Shown: in pieces, positions 22,202-34,000 of the stretch
How the letters are laid out: every line of letters starts with the position of its first letter
How positions within the stretch are numbered: the stretch's first letter is position 1
Assembly (NCBI RefSeq): GCF_049306965.1
Contig: NC_133180.1
Coordinates: 29,426,001 to 29,490,000 of the forward strand
Length of the DNA stretch: 64,000 nucleotides
Reading direction: 5' to 3'
Source: Danio rerio
Taxonomy: Eukaryota > Chordata > Actinopteri > Cypriniformes > Danionidae
Program-made: the position numbers and the translations under genes
The notes under the pieces: model-generated
What the model saw: the letters and a program-made list of their open reading frames with translations, nothing else
The model's database searches: none
Told to the model about the DNA's origin: nothing

Positions 22202-23243
22202 TGTGGCCCACAAGATGTTAAAACAAAGTTAGCCAGTAGGTGGAAACCATTTAACAACTGCAGTGCCATATATTGCAGACTACTAGAGTCGCCTTCCTGC
22301 AGAGTTCAGTTCTTATTGTTAGAAAACAGCTGGATCAGCTAATGTAGGTGATGGTTGGAAATAAACTGCAAGAAAATAAACCTGCAACACAGGGTACCAT
22401 GCAGGCTTTGTGAGATTTATTTCATCCTGTCCACTAAATGACAACTGTTATATGATTTTATTTCATTTATTTACTACTGATTTGATTACTTTCATACATC
22501 ACACATTTTTGTTCAATAATTCAACTCTGGATGGAAAATAGGGAGCTAAAATAACAATACAAAAACACATTGCTGGTCTTCACTCGCAGTAGAAGAACAT
22601 AAAACCTTTTTCTTAAAGGTGCAGTATGTAAGTTTGACCCACTGGTTGAACTAGGTATTGCATTCCTGGATCAAAACACATGCAATCACAGGTTGCCAGA
22701 TTGAGGACCAACAGGAGAGAGTCTGACGATCGAGCCTAAAGACTGATTTAAACCGCGTTCTAAATAAAAGCAATGGCACGCGACAGAAGAAATATTGTCC
22801 ATATTAGTTTTTGTTCTAATAAACTCCTTGATTTAATATATATTATACTGATATTAGACTGCTTCTATTTCTTGCAGCTGAACAACAGAAAACTGACAAT
22901 GATCACCTCAGATACACCTGATGTGCTTTATTCAGTGTTAAATGCTGAACGTGGCAGCAGATAGTTCACCTCAGATCTTGAAAATAAAATAAACTGTTTA
23001 AAATTAGACTTAGAACTGTGACTTAAAACCACCACATATCAGTGATTCAACATGCACATTTAATAATGTTAAAGAGGTTTAATATGTATTAATTCCATTA
23101 TAATCCATACCATTTTGTGAGGAAGTGCATATTCTGTGCTTCTTAGTGGCTGCATTTAAATTTCTGTTTTCTATTTCACGTTTCGTCTGGTACACAAAGC
23201 TAAATTGCTTATCACTGCAAATCTCGTCACGTAGGGCTCACCT
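22202..23243. other. 3' flank of serpin unit 3
   Basis: No gene. It contains the polyadenylation signal (22360-22365) and, from about 22614, a dispersed-repeat block opening AAAGGTGCAGTATGTAAGTT. The whole stretch is matched by the 3' flank of unit 5 (about 40778-41640), showing that the duplication unit includes about 1 kb downstream of the gene. Confidence 0.6.
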
Positions 23244-24050
23244 GGGGCCTCAATGTACCAATGCTGAGTATGCACAAAAACTTTGCGTACACCAGGTTTC
23301 ACGTTCACGTTTGGACTTACTAACGATGAAATTAACGTGAGAATGTGTGTTGGTCCTCGTCAACTTCATGTCTAGCGTACATGTATTTCTTGTGTGTGTT
23401 TGTTTTTTGTTTTTTTTATTGGCGACTCCAAGAGTTAACTTATGTTACATTGCTCACTTCAAAGTATCATAACAACAAAGTATCCTGGCAACTGGTTCTT
23501 TTCAAAAGGAACTGACAGACCGCTCGGGGTTAAGCCAGTCGTCTTTGAGCCATGCAATGCCAGCTATATGGGACGGGATCATCAGCATGTATAGCAGGTA
23601 TATAAGGTGTCTATACCATGCAGTTGACTATACCATTTGCAGCAATCGCCAGTTTTCCCAATGTAATCAAAGCGATCGACTGCATGCACATTGCCATAAA
23701 GGCACCATCTGAAGACGAGTTTGCATACGTGAATCGGAAACATGTCCATTCAATAAATGTGCAAATAATATGTGATGCTCAAATGCACAACAATATATTG
23801 CGGCAAGGTGCACTGTTAACCCTTACTGTAGATTATGCAGTAAATAACTGTAAAATAGCCAGTGTTTTGCTGTAATAAAAGAAAAGAGTATTGTACTGTA
23901 AAAGGAGCAGGATTTGTAAGAAATTTTGTAGTGAAAAGAATAAATTACAGTAATTTACTTTATGTACCCATTACAGATAGTTACTGTGATAATAAATGGT
24001 AAATTACTGCTCAACCATTATTACCCCATGTACTCTGATGCTTTATGTTG

Positions 24051-24051
<1 letters not shown>

Positions 24052-24119
<68 letters not shown>
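24052..24119. repeat. TA dinucleotide microsatellite
   Basis: About 34 uninterrupted TA units, giving Ile-Tyr open frames on both strands that are not genes. Self-complementary and likely length-polymorphic. Confidence 0.95.
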
Positions 24120-24120
<1 letters not shown>

Positions 24121-26944
24121 TGTTCAGTTTTGGTATGTGTATGGTCAGTATTGAGGAGAAAGTGAGACAATGCATTGATGATAAGCTAAATTTCTCTGCA
24201 GCCATCTCTGTGTTTTCTTTGGTTCCTTTTATGTTTTTAACATTGAGTATCAGGAGTCAACCAATGTCAATGTCACAGAGCTAATTAAAAGGTAAAGATA
24301 TCGACGAGATGCAATTAAAGGCAAAAATATTCACACAGAGCAACCAAATTATCACAATCATTTTATAACTTTGTTTACTTTTCTATAATTAATCTAATTT
24401 GCCTATATAGTTTAGCCAATAGTTAAGCTTTTAAATTGCACTTTAAGCTGAATATTAGTATTTTGCTGATTAACTAGTAAAAATGTGTTATTTAAAAAAT
24501 ATCTTAAACAGCACGTACATACATTTTTGCAGAGACTCAATGAATTTGTTCGGAAAACTTCAAATGAAGTAGGTAAAAATGGCATTAACAGTATAGTATA
24601 AAGACTTTCCTAAATAAATGTATTAATCAGGTTATTATTATTTTATTTTAATTATTATTATTACTACAGGTTTGGAACAACATGAGGATCAGATTATTTA
24701 TTTATTTTTTATTTTTTTGCTTTGGATGAAGTTTTTATATTTTTATTGTTTTTATTCAATGATATGTGCATGATTGTGATAAATGTAGGCAATTTGAAAA
24801 TATGCTATGTACCAGGGATGTCAAACTCTTAAAGGGCCGCAGCCCAGCAGAATTTAGTTCCAGCCCTGCTTCAACACACCACCTTTAGATTTAGTTTGAT
24901 CAGGTGTGTTTAATTAGTATAACTGCACTGTTACTCTGTAGATTGTGCAGTAAATAACTGTAAAATAGCCAGTGTTTTGCTGTAATAAAAGAAAACATTT
25001 ATTATTTATTAACACATATTATTTTACTGTAAAAGGAGTAGACTTTGTATGAAATTGTGTAGTGCAAAGAATAAATTCCAGTAATTTACTTAATGTAATC
25101 ATTACAGATAGTAACTGACAATAAATAGCAAATTACTGTTCAACCATTACTGTCCCATCTTCTCTGATGGTTTATGTTGCTATTTATAGAGACGTGCATT
25201 TTAAAGGCAGAAAATAATGATTTAGGCATCACCACACACTACCACAGGCTGTCTTTCTTATTCTAAACACAAAGGTGTTAGAAAGAGTTTTCAGAAAATG
25301 CTGGCCCTTTAAGGGAGCCAGGTGTTTGATTTGTTTACTGCTGAGTGCGCTCTATTCTCTATCAATTCAGATGTAGAGTCTGATATGTTTTAGGCTTTAA
25401 ATAAGAATCTACAATGAGTGAGTAAAATGTGTTCAAATGTTTTTGAGGGTTTCTAAAATAAGGCTGTGTTTTAAGTTATATTTTTGTTATCTTGAACTGT
25501 GTACTTGAAAGCTATATTGTTAGCTAGTTAGCCTCTCCTCATATAACTTCTTACATTACTTTTGTTTAAGTATTTATTGGATATTGCATACTGCCATAAT
25601 GTACAGATGCTTACAGTTGTATGTATCTTTCTGGCAACTAAGCCAAAATGAAATTCCTTCATCTCTGTAAGGTAACATGTGCACATCATCACAGGGAATC
25701 ACAAAAACATGATACACATAGCCATACACACACAAAAGCTCCACTGTCAGGTCCCAGGTTGTGAGTTTGTTGCTAAGTATTTTTCAGAGCAGTGTTTCCA
25801 CCTATGAAATTATATTAGAAACAATAAAAAAGTTTGTTGTCATGAGATAATTATAACAATAAAAGATTGGATCCTTTGGTTTTTCGGTGTTGCCAACTTT
25901 ATTTTTATTTTTTATAATTACTTTAAACTTTTTATTAAGATTTGACACTGTTTTTAATTATTTAAAACTTTAAAATTAAAAATAATTATGTTGTGTTTTT
26001 TGCTGTTCATTTGCTGATCCACCTTCCTGCAGATTTCAGTTGCTATCCATATCAAACACACCTAAACCAATTAATTAGGACCTGAACAAAGCTTGATAAT
26101 TACAGGCAGGTGTGTTTGATATGGGTAGCAACTGAAATCTGCAGGAAGGTAGATATCCAGGAACAGGATTGAGCACCCCTGCTATATACCATGGGGGTCA
26201 AACTCCAAGTTCCTAGAGAACTGCAGCGCAGCAGAGTTTAGTACCCACCCTGCTTCAACATTACCTGTAGATTTCTAACAAGCCTTAATTAGTTTGATCA
26301 GGTGTGTTTAATTAGAATTACAGCTTAAAGTCCCGGTCACACTGCACTTTTCTCCCTATAGACTTCCAGTCATACGGATGTGAGTACTGCAGACCTGGAA
26401 TGATAGCTCATGCAACAAATTTCATAATTCGTAGCATTGGAAAGTTCAAGCTTGGAGCACGCTGACATGCGAAATCACATCATGTGATTGCTTGATACCA
26501 ATCAAAGATCAAAACATGACCTCTCTGGCTTGCTTTTTCAATCTCTAATTATTTTGTTTAATTCCACAACTCACTTTGTTTTATTCCACTTCGCAGTGCA
26601 GTATGACAGAATTTTGCTTGCTCAAATGTTAGTGTGACCGCAGCCTTACTGTGCAGACCTGTAATATGCAAGACAATATTTATATCTGCTGATTTCTTGA
26701 TTTTGTTATACTTTTTCTGTTATTTATTTGTTTGGTGCCAAAACAATAAAATAAATTTGTCTGAAAAATGTTATGCCTTCTATTTTTAAATAACAGCTAA
26801 GAATACTGATTAATTTTAGTAACACTACAATAACTATATATGACATACTATTAATGTGTATGCAGTATAATGCAGTGATTTGTAACACTACAATACAGTA
26901 ATTACCTGTACACAGTTTCCAGTTAGTTACCACTGCTGCTGTAT

Positions 26945-27140
26945 TACAGTAATTAACTGGCAACACTGTTGCCATCTACTCACTGTATCGGTTCAGTTAC
27001 AGTAAATAACTGGCAACACTGTTGCCAGCCACTCACTGTAATGGTTCAGTTACAGTAATTAACTGGCAACACTGTTGCCACTTACTTACTGTAACTAAAC
27101 TTTTACAGTGAGTGGCTGGCAACAGTGTTGCCAGTATTCT
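26945..27140. repeat. Subterminal palindrome repeats of CACTA 2
   Basis: Four copies of the perfect palindrome TGGCAACACTGTTGCCA spaced by roughly 55 bp, separated by 'actcactgtaatggttcag'-like spacers. The same palindrome lies near the left end of CACTA 1 (about 2410). Subterminal repeats of this kind bind transposase in plant CACTA elements; that role here is inference. Confidence 0.8.
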
Positions 27141-27450
27141 ACTGTAAAAAAACCCGGTAAGGTCTAACAGTGTGGCCTTGGTCAACCCATGATTCATTTC
27201 TTCTCATAAACAGCATGGTATGAGGCTTTAGTTGGTATGATGCATTAAAGATATTATTCCAGCCTAGTTTTTTTATTTATTTATTTTGAGTGTAATTTTT
27301 CAACTGCATCTTAGAAGACCACGGTTATCCATTAAAGACGTGGCTGTTAACCCCCCTCAACAACCCAAAAACTGACCAAGAGAGCAGATACAATGATGTC
27401 CATTCTCGGACTCGGTCAGTTGTAGAGAGGGAGATTAGCACACATTCAAA

Positions 27451-28400
27451 ATGTCAAGGAAAAGCACAGAGTTTTTTAAATGGACTGACAATGAAGTGGA
27501 GTTGCTGCTTGGAGTAACACGTGAATACAAAGTTGCAAAAGAGAGAGAAAATGTAGACTGGTAGACGTGCCAAAACAAATACGCCAATGTATTTGACCGC
27601 TTTGAAGAACAGTATTCTGCAGATGACGCTGCTTACCCTCACAGTAAAAACGACATTACTAAACTCAAGGCTATAAGGCTTAAGTACAGACACGCAGTAG
27701 ACTCCGGAAAGAAAAGCGGGCATGGAAGAGTACTACTGTTGTACTTTGAGCTGTGCGAACAGATTTGGGGTGGTTCTTCGGCCGTCACTATACCATCAGT
27801 TGCGGTATCGAAACAAACGAAATAAACAACAGCACTGATGACACTTAACCACCATCAACCAGTCGCGATAGCCCTTCTCCTTCGCTGTGTAGTTCTACTC
27901 CTTCTCCTGTTACAGCAAGTCAGGACTCGGACACAGTTGGGACACCTACAGAGCTACAAAACAGATGTGACAGGTTGAACGCAACACTTTCATCGTACAG
28001 ACAAGAGAGGCTTAAACGTAAACTGTCAAATGAAGGTCAGCTCATTACACTTGCACAAGAAGATCTCAAGCTGAGGAGGCAGACATTTGAGAGGATGGAG
28101 GCTGCAAACAAAGATTTCTCAGAGAATATTGGCAGACTAACATCAAACATTGAAAAACTGGCAAATTCAGTTACAGATCTATTTGTGCTTATGAGACAGT
28201 CAATGGCCCAGAATCCGTTTGTTGCACCACCGCCACCATCACATAACAGCTCACACCATCAGCAGCATTATGGTTACCTCTATGCTCCAGTTGGTGCCTC
28301 TGCCCCATCTTCAGCAGCAGCACAACCAACACCACCACAACACCAAGATACTGCTCCTTTTTCGTACACTGAGTATATTTACTCTGATGACAGAGAGTAG
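27451..28400 (+). pseudogene. Harbinger Myb-like DNA-binding protein
   Basis: Starts MSRKSTEFFKWTDNEVELLL, the trihelix/Myb-like (MADF/SANT-like) module of Harbinger elements, followed by CQNKYANVFDRF and KLKAIRLKYRHAVDSGKKSG. A second half from about 27975 is a charged coiled-coil-like helix (RLKRKLSNEGQLITLAQED, LRRQTFERMEAANKDF) and a Pro/His-rich tail. Known role: it brings the transposase to the nucleus and to the terminal repeats. An in-frame TAG after ENVDW and a small frame change near 27815-27850 between the two halves break it. Confidence 0.75.
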
Positions 28401-29235
28401 TGAGGTCTTTAACCCTTAAAGTTCCTAAAATGAATCTTGTTTTGTATTTGGTTTAATTGCAATGGCTTGTTTATGTTTATCGTAGCCATGGTTACAAAGT
28501 TGACCCTGTGTTTCAGTTGTTTATTCTTTTATTGCAATGCACATTTTTCCTAAAGTTTACAGTAAAGTAACTGTGTTATTTGCTTTTGACATTTTGAGGT
28601 TCTGCAGTAATGTTTACAATGCCTGAACTGTATGCTTGTAATGCTTGTCACTGTACTTTCTGACAGTGGACTTTTCAGCTGATAATTTCAGCAATAACAA
28701 ATCAAGAAGTAATTTTTTTTGTTGCTTTACAGAAACTTTAATGAATACAACCTCGGTTTTAATGTTGAATGCACTATTCAGGAGCATAAGCACTTTAGAT
28801 ATATTTTTGTTCACAGAAAGGTGTATATGATACAATTTAAAAGGAAGAATTAATCACACAAGCTCAATGTCATACAGACTAGATTTTGATAATTATTACT
28901 TGGTTGTGAACGTTTAATTGTAGTATTTGCAATAAAAAACATATATAAAAAAAAACGTAGAGACTCAGTGCAGTGCTTTAACACAAATGGTAAATATGAC
29001 TGTTACAATTAAGCACTTCAGACTCTTCATGTTCACAGTGTACGCTATCACAACTTCAAAATAAAAAAAAGCTGATACAATTGAACTAAATATTGTAAAC
29101 CCCATAAATTAAAGCATATTTGACAATGGCAATTCAACAGTAGGTTGCAAAAATGATATAGAATATACTGAATTGCTTCCAAAAAATGAAGAGCATCATT
29201 CACGGGTCAAAAAACATGGTAAGCACACTTCTTAC

Positions 29236-30381
29236 TCATCTTTCCTCAGTTTCGTTGCATTCTTTTCTGAAATTATTGTGCTGTGTTGGTGGCTGGAAGT
29301 CTCTGTCATACTGGACAGCTGCAGCAACAGTTTGGTCTGGAACGATTTCTCTGTTAGCTTCACAAAAGTTATGCAAAACAAAACAAGCATTGAAAATGAA
29401 CAGAAGATCGTCCAGATTTATGTCCATTGCCCTCCGTAATGCTCCGAATCGTGCTTTTAGCGGGCCAAATGCGCATTCAATCACCATTCTGCACTTGCAC
29501 AATGACAACCCAAAGTACTGTTCTTAAGGAGTATTTCCTCCACTCGCATACTCTTTCATGACATAGGGAAGCAGGGGGTATGTCGGGTCTCCTAGAAGAA
29601 AGACAGGAATAGGATCTTCTCCTTCCACGATTACTTTTGGACAAGAAGGAATTTTTCCATATTTCAAGTAAGCATTGATTTTTGAATTCGCAAATATGCG
29701 CACATCGTGTACGCTGCCAGGCCATTTAATAACAACGTCCATGAAATAGTATTTGTAATCACAGATAGCCTGGATATTTAGCGAGAAGCTGTTTTTTCTG
29801 TTGATGTAATCAGTGGAGTGGGCGGAAGGCTGTTTTATTTCTACAGAATATGCATGCAGTCAATGGCTTCAAGACACTGCGGCATCCCATGTGTTTGATA
29901 AAAGTTTGTGACAAGCCTCTGCACCTCAGTTTCTGTAAATGGAAGTGAAACATACTAGGGCCCAGATGAAATGTGAAATGTGTGCCCTGCACACTTCTTT
30001 GATTATTTTGGACACAGTTTGTCTGGCTAATCCAAACGCATTCGCTGTTTTCCGCAGCCTGCCTTCAACGCCTAAATAGTACAAAGTACATGCAACCTTT
30101 GTAACAACATCCACCGGTGATCTTATTCGCATTGGCTGGCCTTGAATGTGAGGTCGTAACAGCTCACTCAGACGATACAAAGAATCCCGAGACATTCTGA
30201 AGTTCTCACGCCACTCCTCAGGCACAACAAGTCCACACACAAAGTTATACCACCACACACGACATCGTCCAGGTCTCACCCAAAATCTCCGCTCCATGTA
30301 CGGCCTGAACCCTAACTGTGGTCTAGACCTGCCGCTAAATAACAGCTGAGTACACATTCCATGTCCTTTGATAAAAACCAA
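29236..30381 (-). pseudogene. Harbinger DDE transposase
   Basis: Read on the minus strand: a leading region with FWVRPGRCRVWW, then LSELLRPHIQGQ, and a helix-turn-helix GRLRKTANAFGLARQTVSKI. The catalytic residues can be found in order: AIDCMHI (about 29860), [11 protein letters not shown] (about 29720) with the preceding [17 protein letters not shown], the [13 protein letters not shown] block (about 29590), and IECAFGPLKARFGALRRAMD (about 29470), ending near 29236. The blocks fall in different frames with stops between them, so it is inactive. Convergent with the Myb-like gene, as in other fish Harbingers. Confidence 0.8.
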
Positions 30382-30565
30382 GCTGGAGCATATACAAACT
30401 TACATTAATTTTTAACAATGCTGTCAAAACTGAGAGCATCCAAAACAAATGCTGCAAGATGTGGTCCACCATTTTTGCTGAATTAATGTCTGTCACATGA
30501 CAAAAAACGCATCATCGTTTTCAAAAGACTCCGTTTTCACAGTCTACACTACGACACAAAAATGC

Positions 30566-30600
<35 letters not shown>

Positions 30601-30706
30601 AAAAAGATACGTTTTTGTTTCCTAAAAACGCGCCTCAGTGTGGATGGAAGGGCAAAATGGAGACAAAAATATGCGTTTTCAAATGAAAACGCATTAGAGT
30701 GGACAT

Positions 30707-31048
30707 AAATAGTTTGCTAATCTTGATGGTCAATGGCTTTCCTTCCCTTCACCCAGCCTACAGTCATCTGTGTGTATTTGTGGAGAAAGTGGATCAATGT
30801 CTTTTTATCATTGATTTGTTGACATGCACCCTTTACACCATAATAATTATTTGCATAATAATATATGTCTTCTATTAGGTAATCAAATTATTTTATATAA
30901 AATAATATTTGCTGATTGGTCAGCTGTGATGACCTTTCCATTAGACCCTTTACCTTATCAATGTCAATGACATGTTACTCAATTTATTTTTAAGATTTTA
31001 GTTTTTTTTCTACACTAAATATAGCTTTGTGTTTGTAGTAAAACTGTG
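30707..31048 (+). other. Upstream block of serpin unit 4, left of DIRS 1
   Basis: The shared unit blocks ('cttgatggtcaatggcttt', 'gagaaagtggatcaatg', 'ttgctgattggtcagctg') are present, ending at the DIRS insertion. The block resumes at about 37106 on the far side, so DIRS 1 split the distal promoter region of unit 4. Confidence 0.7.
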
Positions 31049-34000
31049 GTTCCCCTTCGGGGGGAACTTCAGCACTATAAGTGGATTTGATTGTAAAATC
31101 CACGCATTGGGAGGTTCGGTTCAGAAGCTACTCGTCTGAAAGAGTATTGAACGGGCCAATTAAGAATGAATTGGCAGCGCAAGCCTGCGCAGGTGAGCGG
31201 CATAAGCAATCAACTGAGTATATAAGCTCACCTGGCGCCAGCAGACGCTATCCTTTTCGCTTCAGAGACTTTCTGATTGAGTCGATGAGGGTTCCTCCTG
31301 CTGTGACCAGCGATTCTGAGCGAACGAGAGCATTCTCCCGGTCCAGAGTGTGTACACGCAGTGGCAGACGGTCGAGCTGGGTTTCTCCCTTGCCTGGCGT
31401 TCTTTGGGTCCGGTCCTCCAGAGCGGTGCGTATAAAGTTGCAAACTTCACAGAAAGAGCAACACAGTCGTGCAGCACGTCCTTATCAGGACGGCGCTCCG
31501 ACTGTGCGTTTCTGGATGCGGTGGTTTCCTGTCCTCGGATGATGGGCGCGGGCACTGCGTTACATGTCTGGGGGTCCAGCATGTTAATGCGCTGCTCGCG
31601 GGCAGTTCATGTCGTCATTGCGATGCCATGACTGTTGCGCAAGATCGCGGTTAGCCTTTGCAAAAGGGCGAACCACCCCAGTTGTCCCCTGCTCTGCAGC
31701 GGGCACTCGGGCAGATCTGAGGGTTTCAGCGAGAGATAATCCGTCGCCCACGGGCCCGCGGACCTCCCGCTCCTCTAAGCGCTCCATCCAAGCTTCGGGC
31801 GGGGGAAGCGATCCGTCTAACAGATGGTAGCCCTTACGCCCGATGACACCGGAGACCAGATGTCCACCGCGGCATCGGAGGGTGGGCTTTCATTGTCCAA
31901 TGATGATCCAGACCCGCTCGCCCCCTTCGGGCTGGTGAGCGCTGTCACTACGGATCCTGAAACGGACATGTTAGCCGTGCTTTCCCGGGCTGCTTCGGCC
32001 GTGGGTTGGAGATGGTTTATCCCCCAGCTCCGCGGCCGGACCGACTAGAGGGGCGTTCCCTTCTTCCCGGAGGTGCACAGTAGGCTCACGCGGTCTTGTA
32101 AAGCACTTTTTTCTGCTCGTGCTGCGTGTTCCTCCACCCTAACCACTCTTGACGGTGAAACAGCCAGGGGGTATGTGGCGATTCCTCAGGTTGAGTGCGC
32201 GATGGCGGTAAATCCGCGCGGCGCCTCTTCTTGGCGGGGTCCGCCTCGTCTCCCATCCAAAGCCTGTAAGTTATCTACCTCCCTCGGAGCTAGAGCTTAC
32301 ATAGCTGCGGGCCAGGCTGCTTCCGCCTTGCATGCGATAGCCACCTACCAGCGCTACCAAGCGCAGGCGCTGGCCGAGCTGCACGAGGGTGGGTCCAACC
32401 CAGGCTTACGAGCTTCGCACCGCCGCCGACTTAGCTCTTCGGACTACTGAGTCCGCTGCGTGTGCGTTGGGGAGGACGATGTCCACATTAGTGGTCCAGG
32501 AGCGCCACCCCTGACTGATATGCGCAAAGTCGACAAAGTCCGCTTTCTTGACTTCCCCATATCCCCAGCCAGGTTCGGCGACACTGTCTGTGAATTCACC
32601 CAGGAATTCAAGGCGGTGAGAGAGCAGTTGGTGGGTGATGTCTTATCGGCGGTCCGTAGCCCGCTCCGCCCGCCGTGCCATTCATACCTGCTCCTCGCCG
32701 AAGGCGCCCGCCTACGAGAGCTGCTCCGCCCCCGCACACGCCTTCGGCGAAGCGAGCGCGTCGGGCACCTCGGAAGCAGGCAGCCCCCCTGCCCAGAACG
32801 CCGTTAAGTCCGGCAACGGACCGCGAAGCGCCCCTGGGACAGGCCATCTGGAGAAGAGGGAACTTGCTCTTTCCCCGCTGGAGGGCGGGGCCCCATTTCC
32901 AACGGCACTTTTTACTGCCATGAAAACATTATGAAAGGGCACTTTTCACTTCCCCAGATGTGACAGCCCGAAATCTGCCAGTCTGGGACGCTATGCTTTC
33001 TAGCTTGCAGATTCGGTGCGTTTCGCCAGTGGCTCACGAGCGCTGGGAGGACGGTCTCCTTTCTCCCACCCCTCGAGCCTCCCCTCCGGAGCTCGGGTTT
33101 GGAGTGAGAGCAAAATATCTCACCTCCAGCTTTTCCGTGGGACCCGCGAGCTTCCCGGATCAGCACACCCACTCCGCGCTGCCCCACTGCTGGTACGTCA
33201 GCGATTGTAGCGATGAGTCCATTAGCGAGAGCTCTGCCTGCCTGGTTAGCGCGGGCCAGCTCTTCGCGGTGGCTCATACGCACAATCAGACTCGGCTATG
33301 CGATTCAGTTCGCGAAACGGCCCCCCAAGTCACGGGTGTGTATTCACCAGGGTCAGCCCCCTGTCCGCCCCTGTCTTGCGAGAGGAGATTGCTGTCCTCC
33401 TGGCGAAGGATGCAATCGAGCCGCTCCCTCCAGCCGAGATGGAGAGCGGGTTTTACAGCCCACGCTTCATCGTGCCCAAAAAGAGCGGTGGGTTACGGCC
33501 AATCCTAGATCTGCGCGTTTTGAACCGCTGCCTGCACAAGCTGCCGTTCAGAATGCTAACGCAGAAGCGCATCCTCCGGTGCGTTCGTCCTCTGGGTTGG
33601 TCTGCAGCATTAGACCTGATGGACGCGTATTTCCATGTCTCCACTCTTCCTCGCCACCGACAGTTCTGCGGTTTGCGTTTGAAGGTCGAGCTTGGCAATA
33701 CAAAGCCCTCCCCTTCGGGCTCTCTCTGTCTCCGCGGGTCCGCACCAAGCCCGCGGAGGGTGCCTCAGCGCCCCTTCGGCTCGCGGGCATCTGCATACTC
33801 AATTTCTTTACGACTGGCTGAATTTGCCCTCTCTTTGATTATGCACAGAGTTGATTATGCACAGAGACAAAGTGCTCTGGCACTTCCACCTGTGGGGGTT
33901 TCAGGTCAACCGAGAAAAGAGCAAACTCGCCCCTGTGCAGAGGATCTCTTCTCTCGGGCTGGAGCTGGACTCGGTCACCATGGCAGCGCGCCTCTCCGGA

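Larger units (their letters stand above)
23811..27172. mobile_element. CACTA (CMC/EnSpm)-like DNA transposon 2, non-autonomous
   Basis: Left end CACTGTTAACCCTTACTG; complement of the right end CACTGTTAGACCTTACCG. The target duplication is TG (23809-23810 and 27173-27174), and removing the element and one TG rejoins the HARBI1 frame. The right subterminal region (about 26945-27140) holds four copies of the palindrome TGGCAACACTGTTGCCA. A roughly 240-bp left subterminal block (from 'tgcagtaaataactgtaaaa') is present twice, at about 23830 and 24945, the second preceded by its own CACTGTT (24926). A TA microsatellite and common dispersed repeats (24817-24918, 26015-26335) lie inside. No transposase seen. 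Confidence 0.8.
23244..27432 (+). mobile_element. PIF-Harbinger relic with HARBI1-type nuclease, split by CACTA 2
   Basis: A terminal-looking GGGGCCTCAATGTACCAATG starts at 23244. Nuclease fragments are recognisable on both sides of the CACTA element: [20 protein letters not shown] and [20 protein letters not shown] before it (about 23655-23795), and RWPWSTHDSFLLINSMV across the junction (one TG removed), then YPLKTWLLTPLNNPKTDQES and RYNDVHSRTRSVVERE (about 27325-27432). The first Asp of the DDE triad sits in AIDCMH and the second in STHDSF. A stop follows the NSMV block, the sequence between it and the PLKTW block is shortened, and the 3' end stops where the next Harbinger begins. Non-functional. 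Confidence 0.75.
27433..30706. mobile_element. Two-gene PIF-Harbinger DNA transposon relic
   Basis: It carries a Myb-like gene on the + strand (27451-28400) and a DDE transposase on the - strand (30381-29236), converging on a gene-free middle. The right end (about 30490-30706) is rich in 'gcgttttc' and 'gaaaacgc' words and ends GCATTAGAGTGGACAT, a typical fish terminal region. A matching left terminus is not seen: the element begins inside the preceding HARBI1 relic. The right end abuts serpin upstream sequence of unit 4. Both genes are damaged. Confidence 0.7.

Noticed and set aside
24011-24284. Ile-Tyr repeat proteins
   Set aside because: They are translations of a TA microsatellite, present on both strands.
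26945-27140. Evenly spaced palindromes looking like a CRISPR array
   Set aside because: The repeats are perfect palindromes with similar spacers, lie in the subterminal region of a CACTA-like element, and the genome is a vertebrate; no cas genes.
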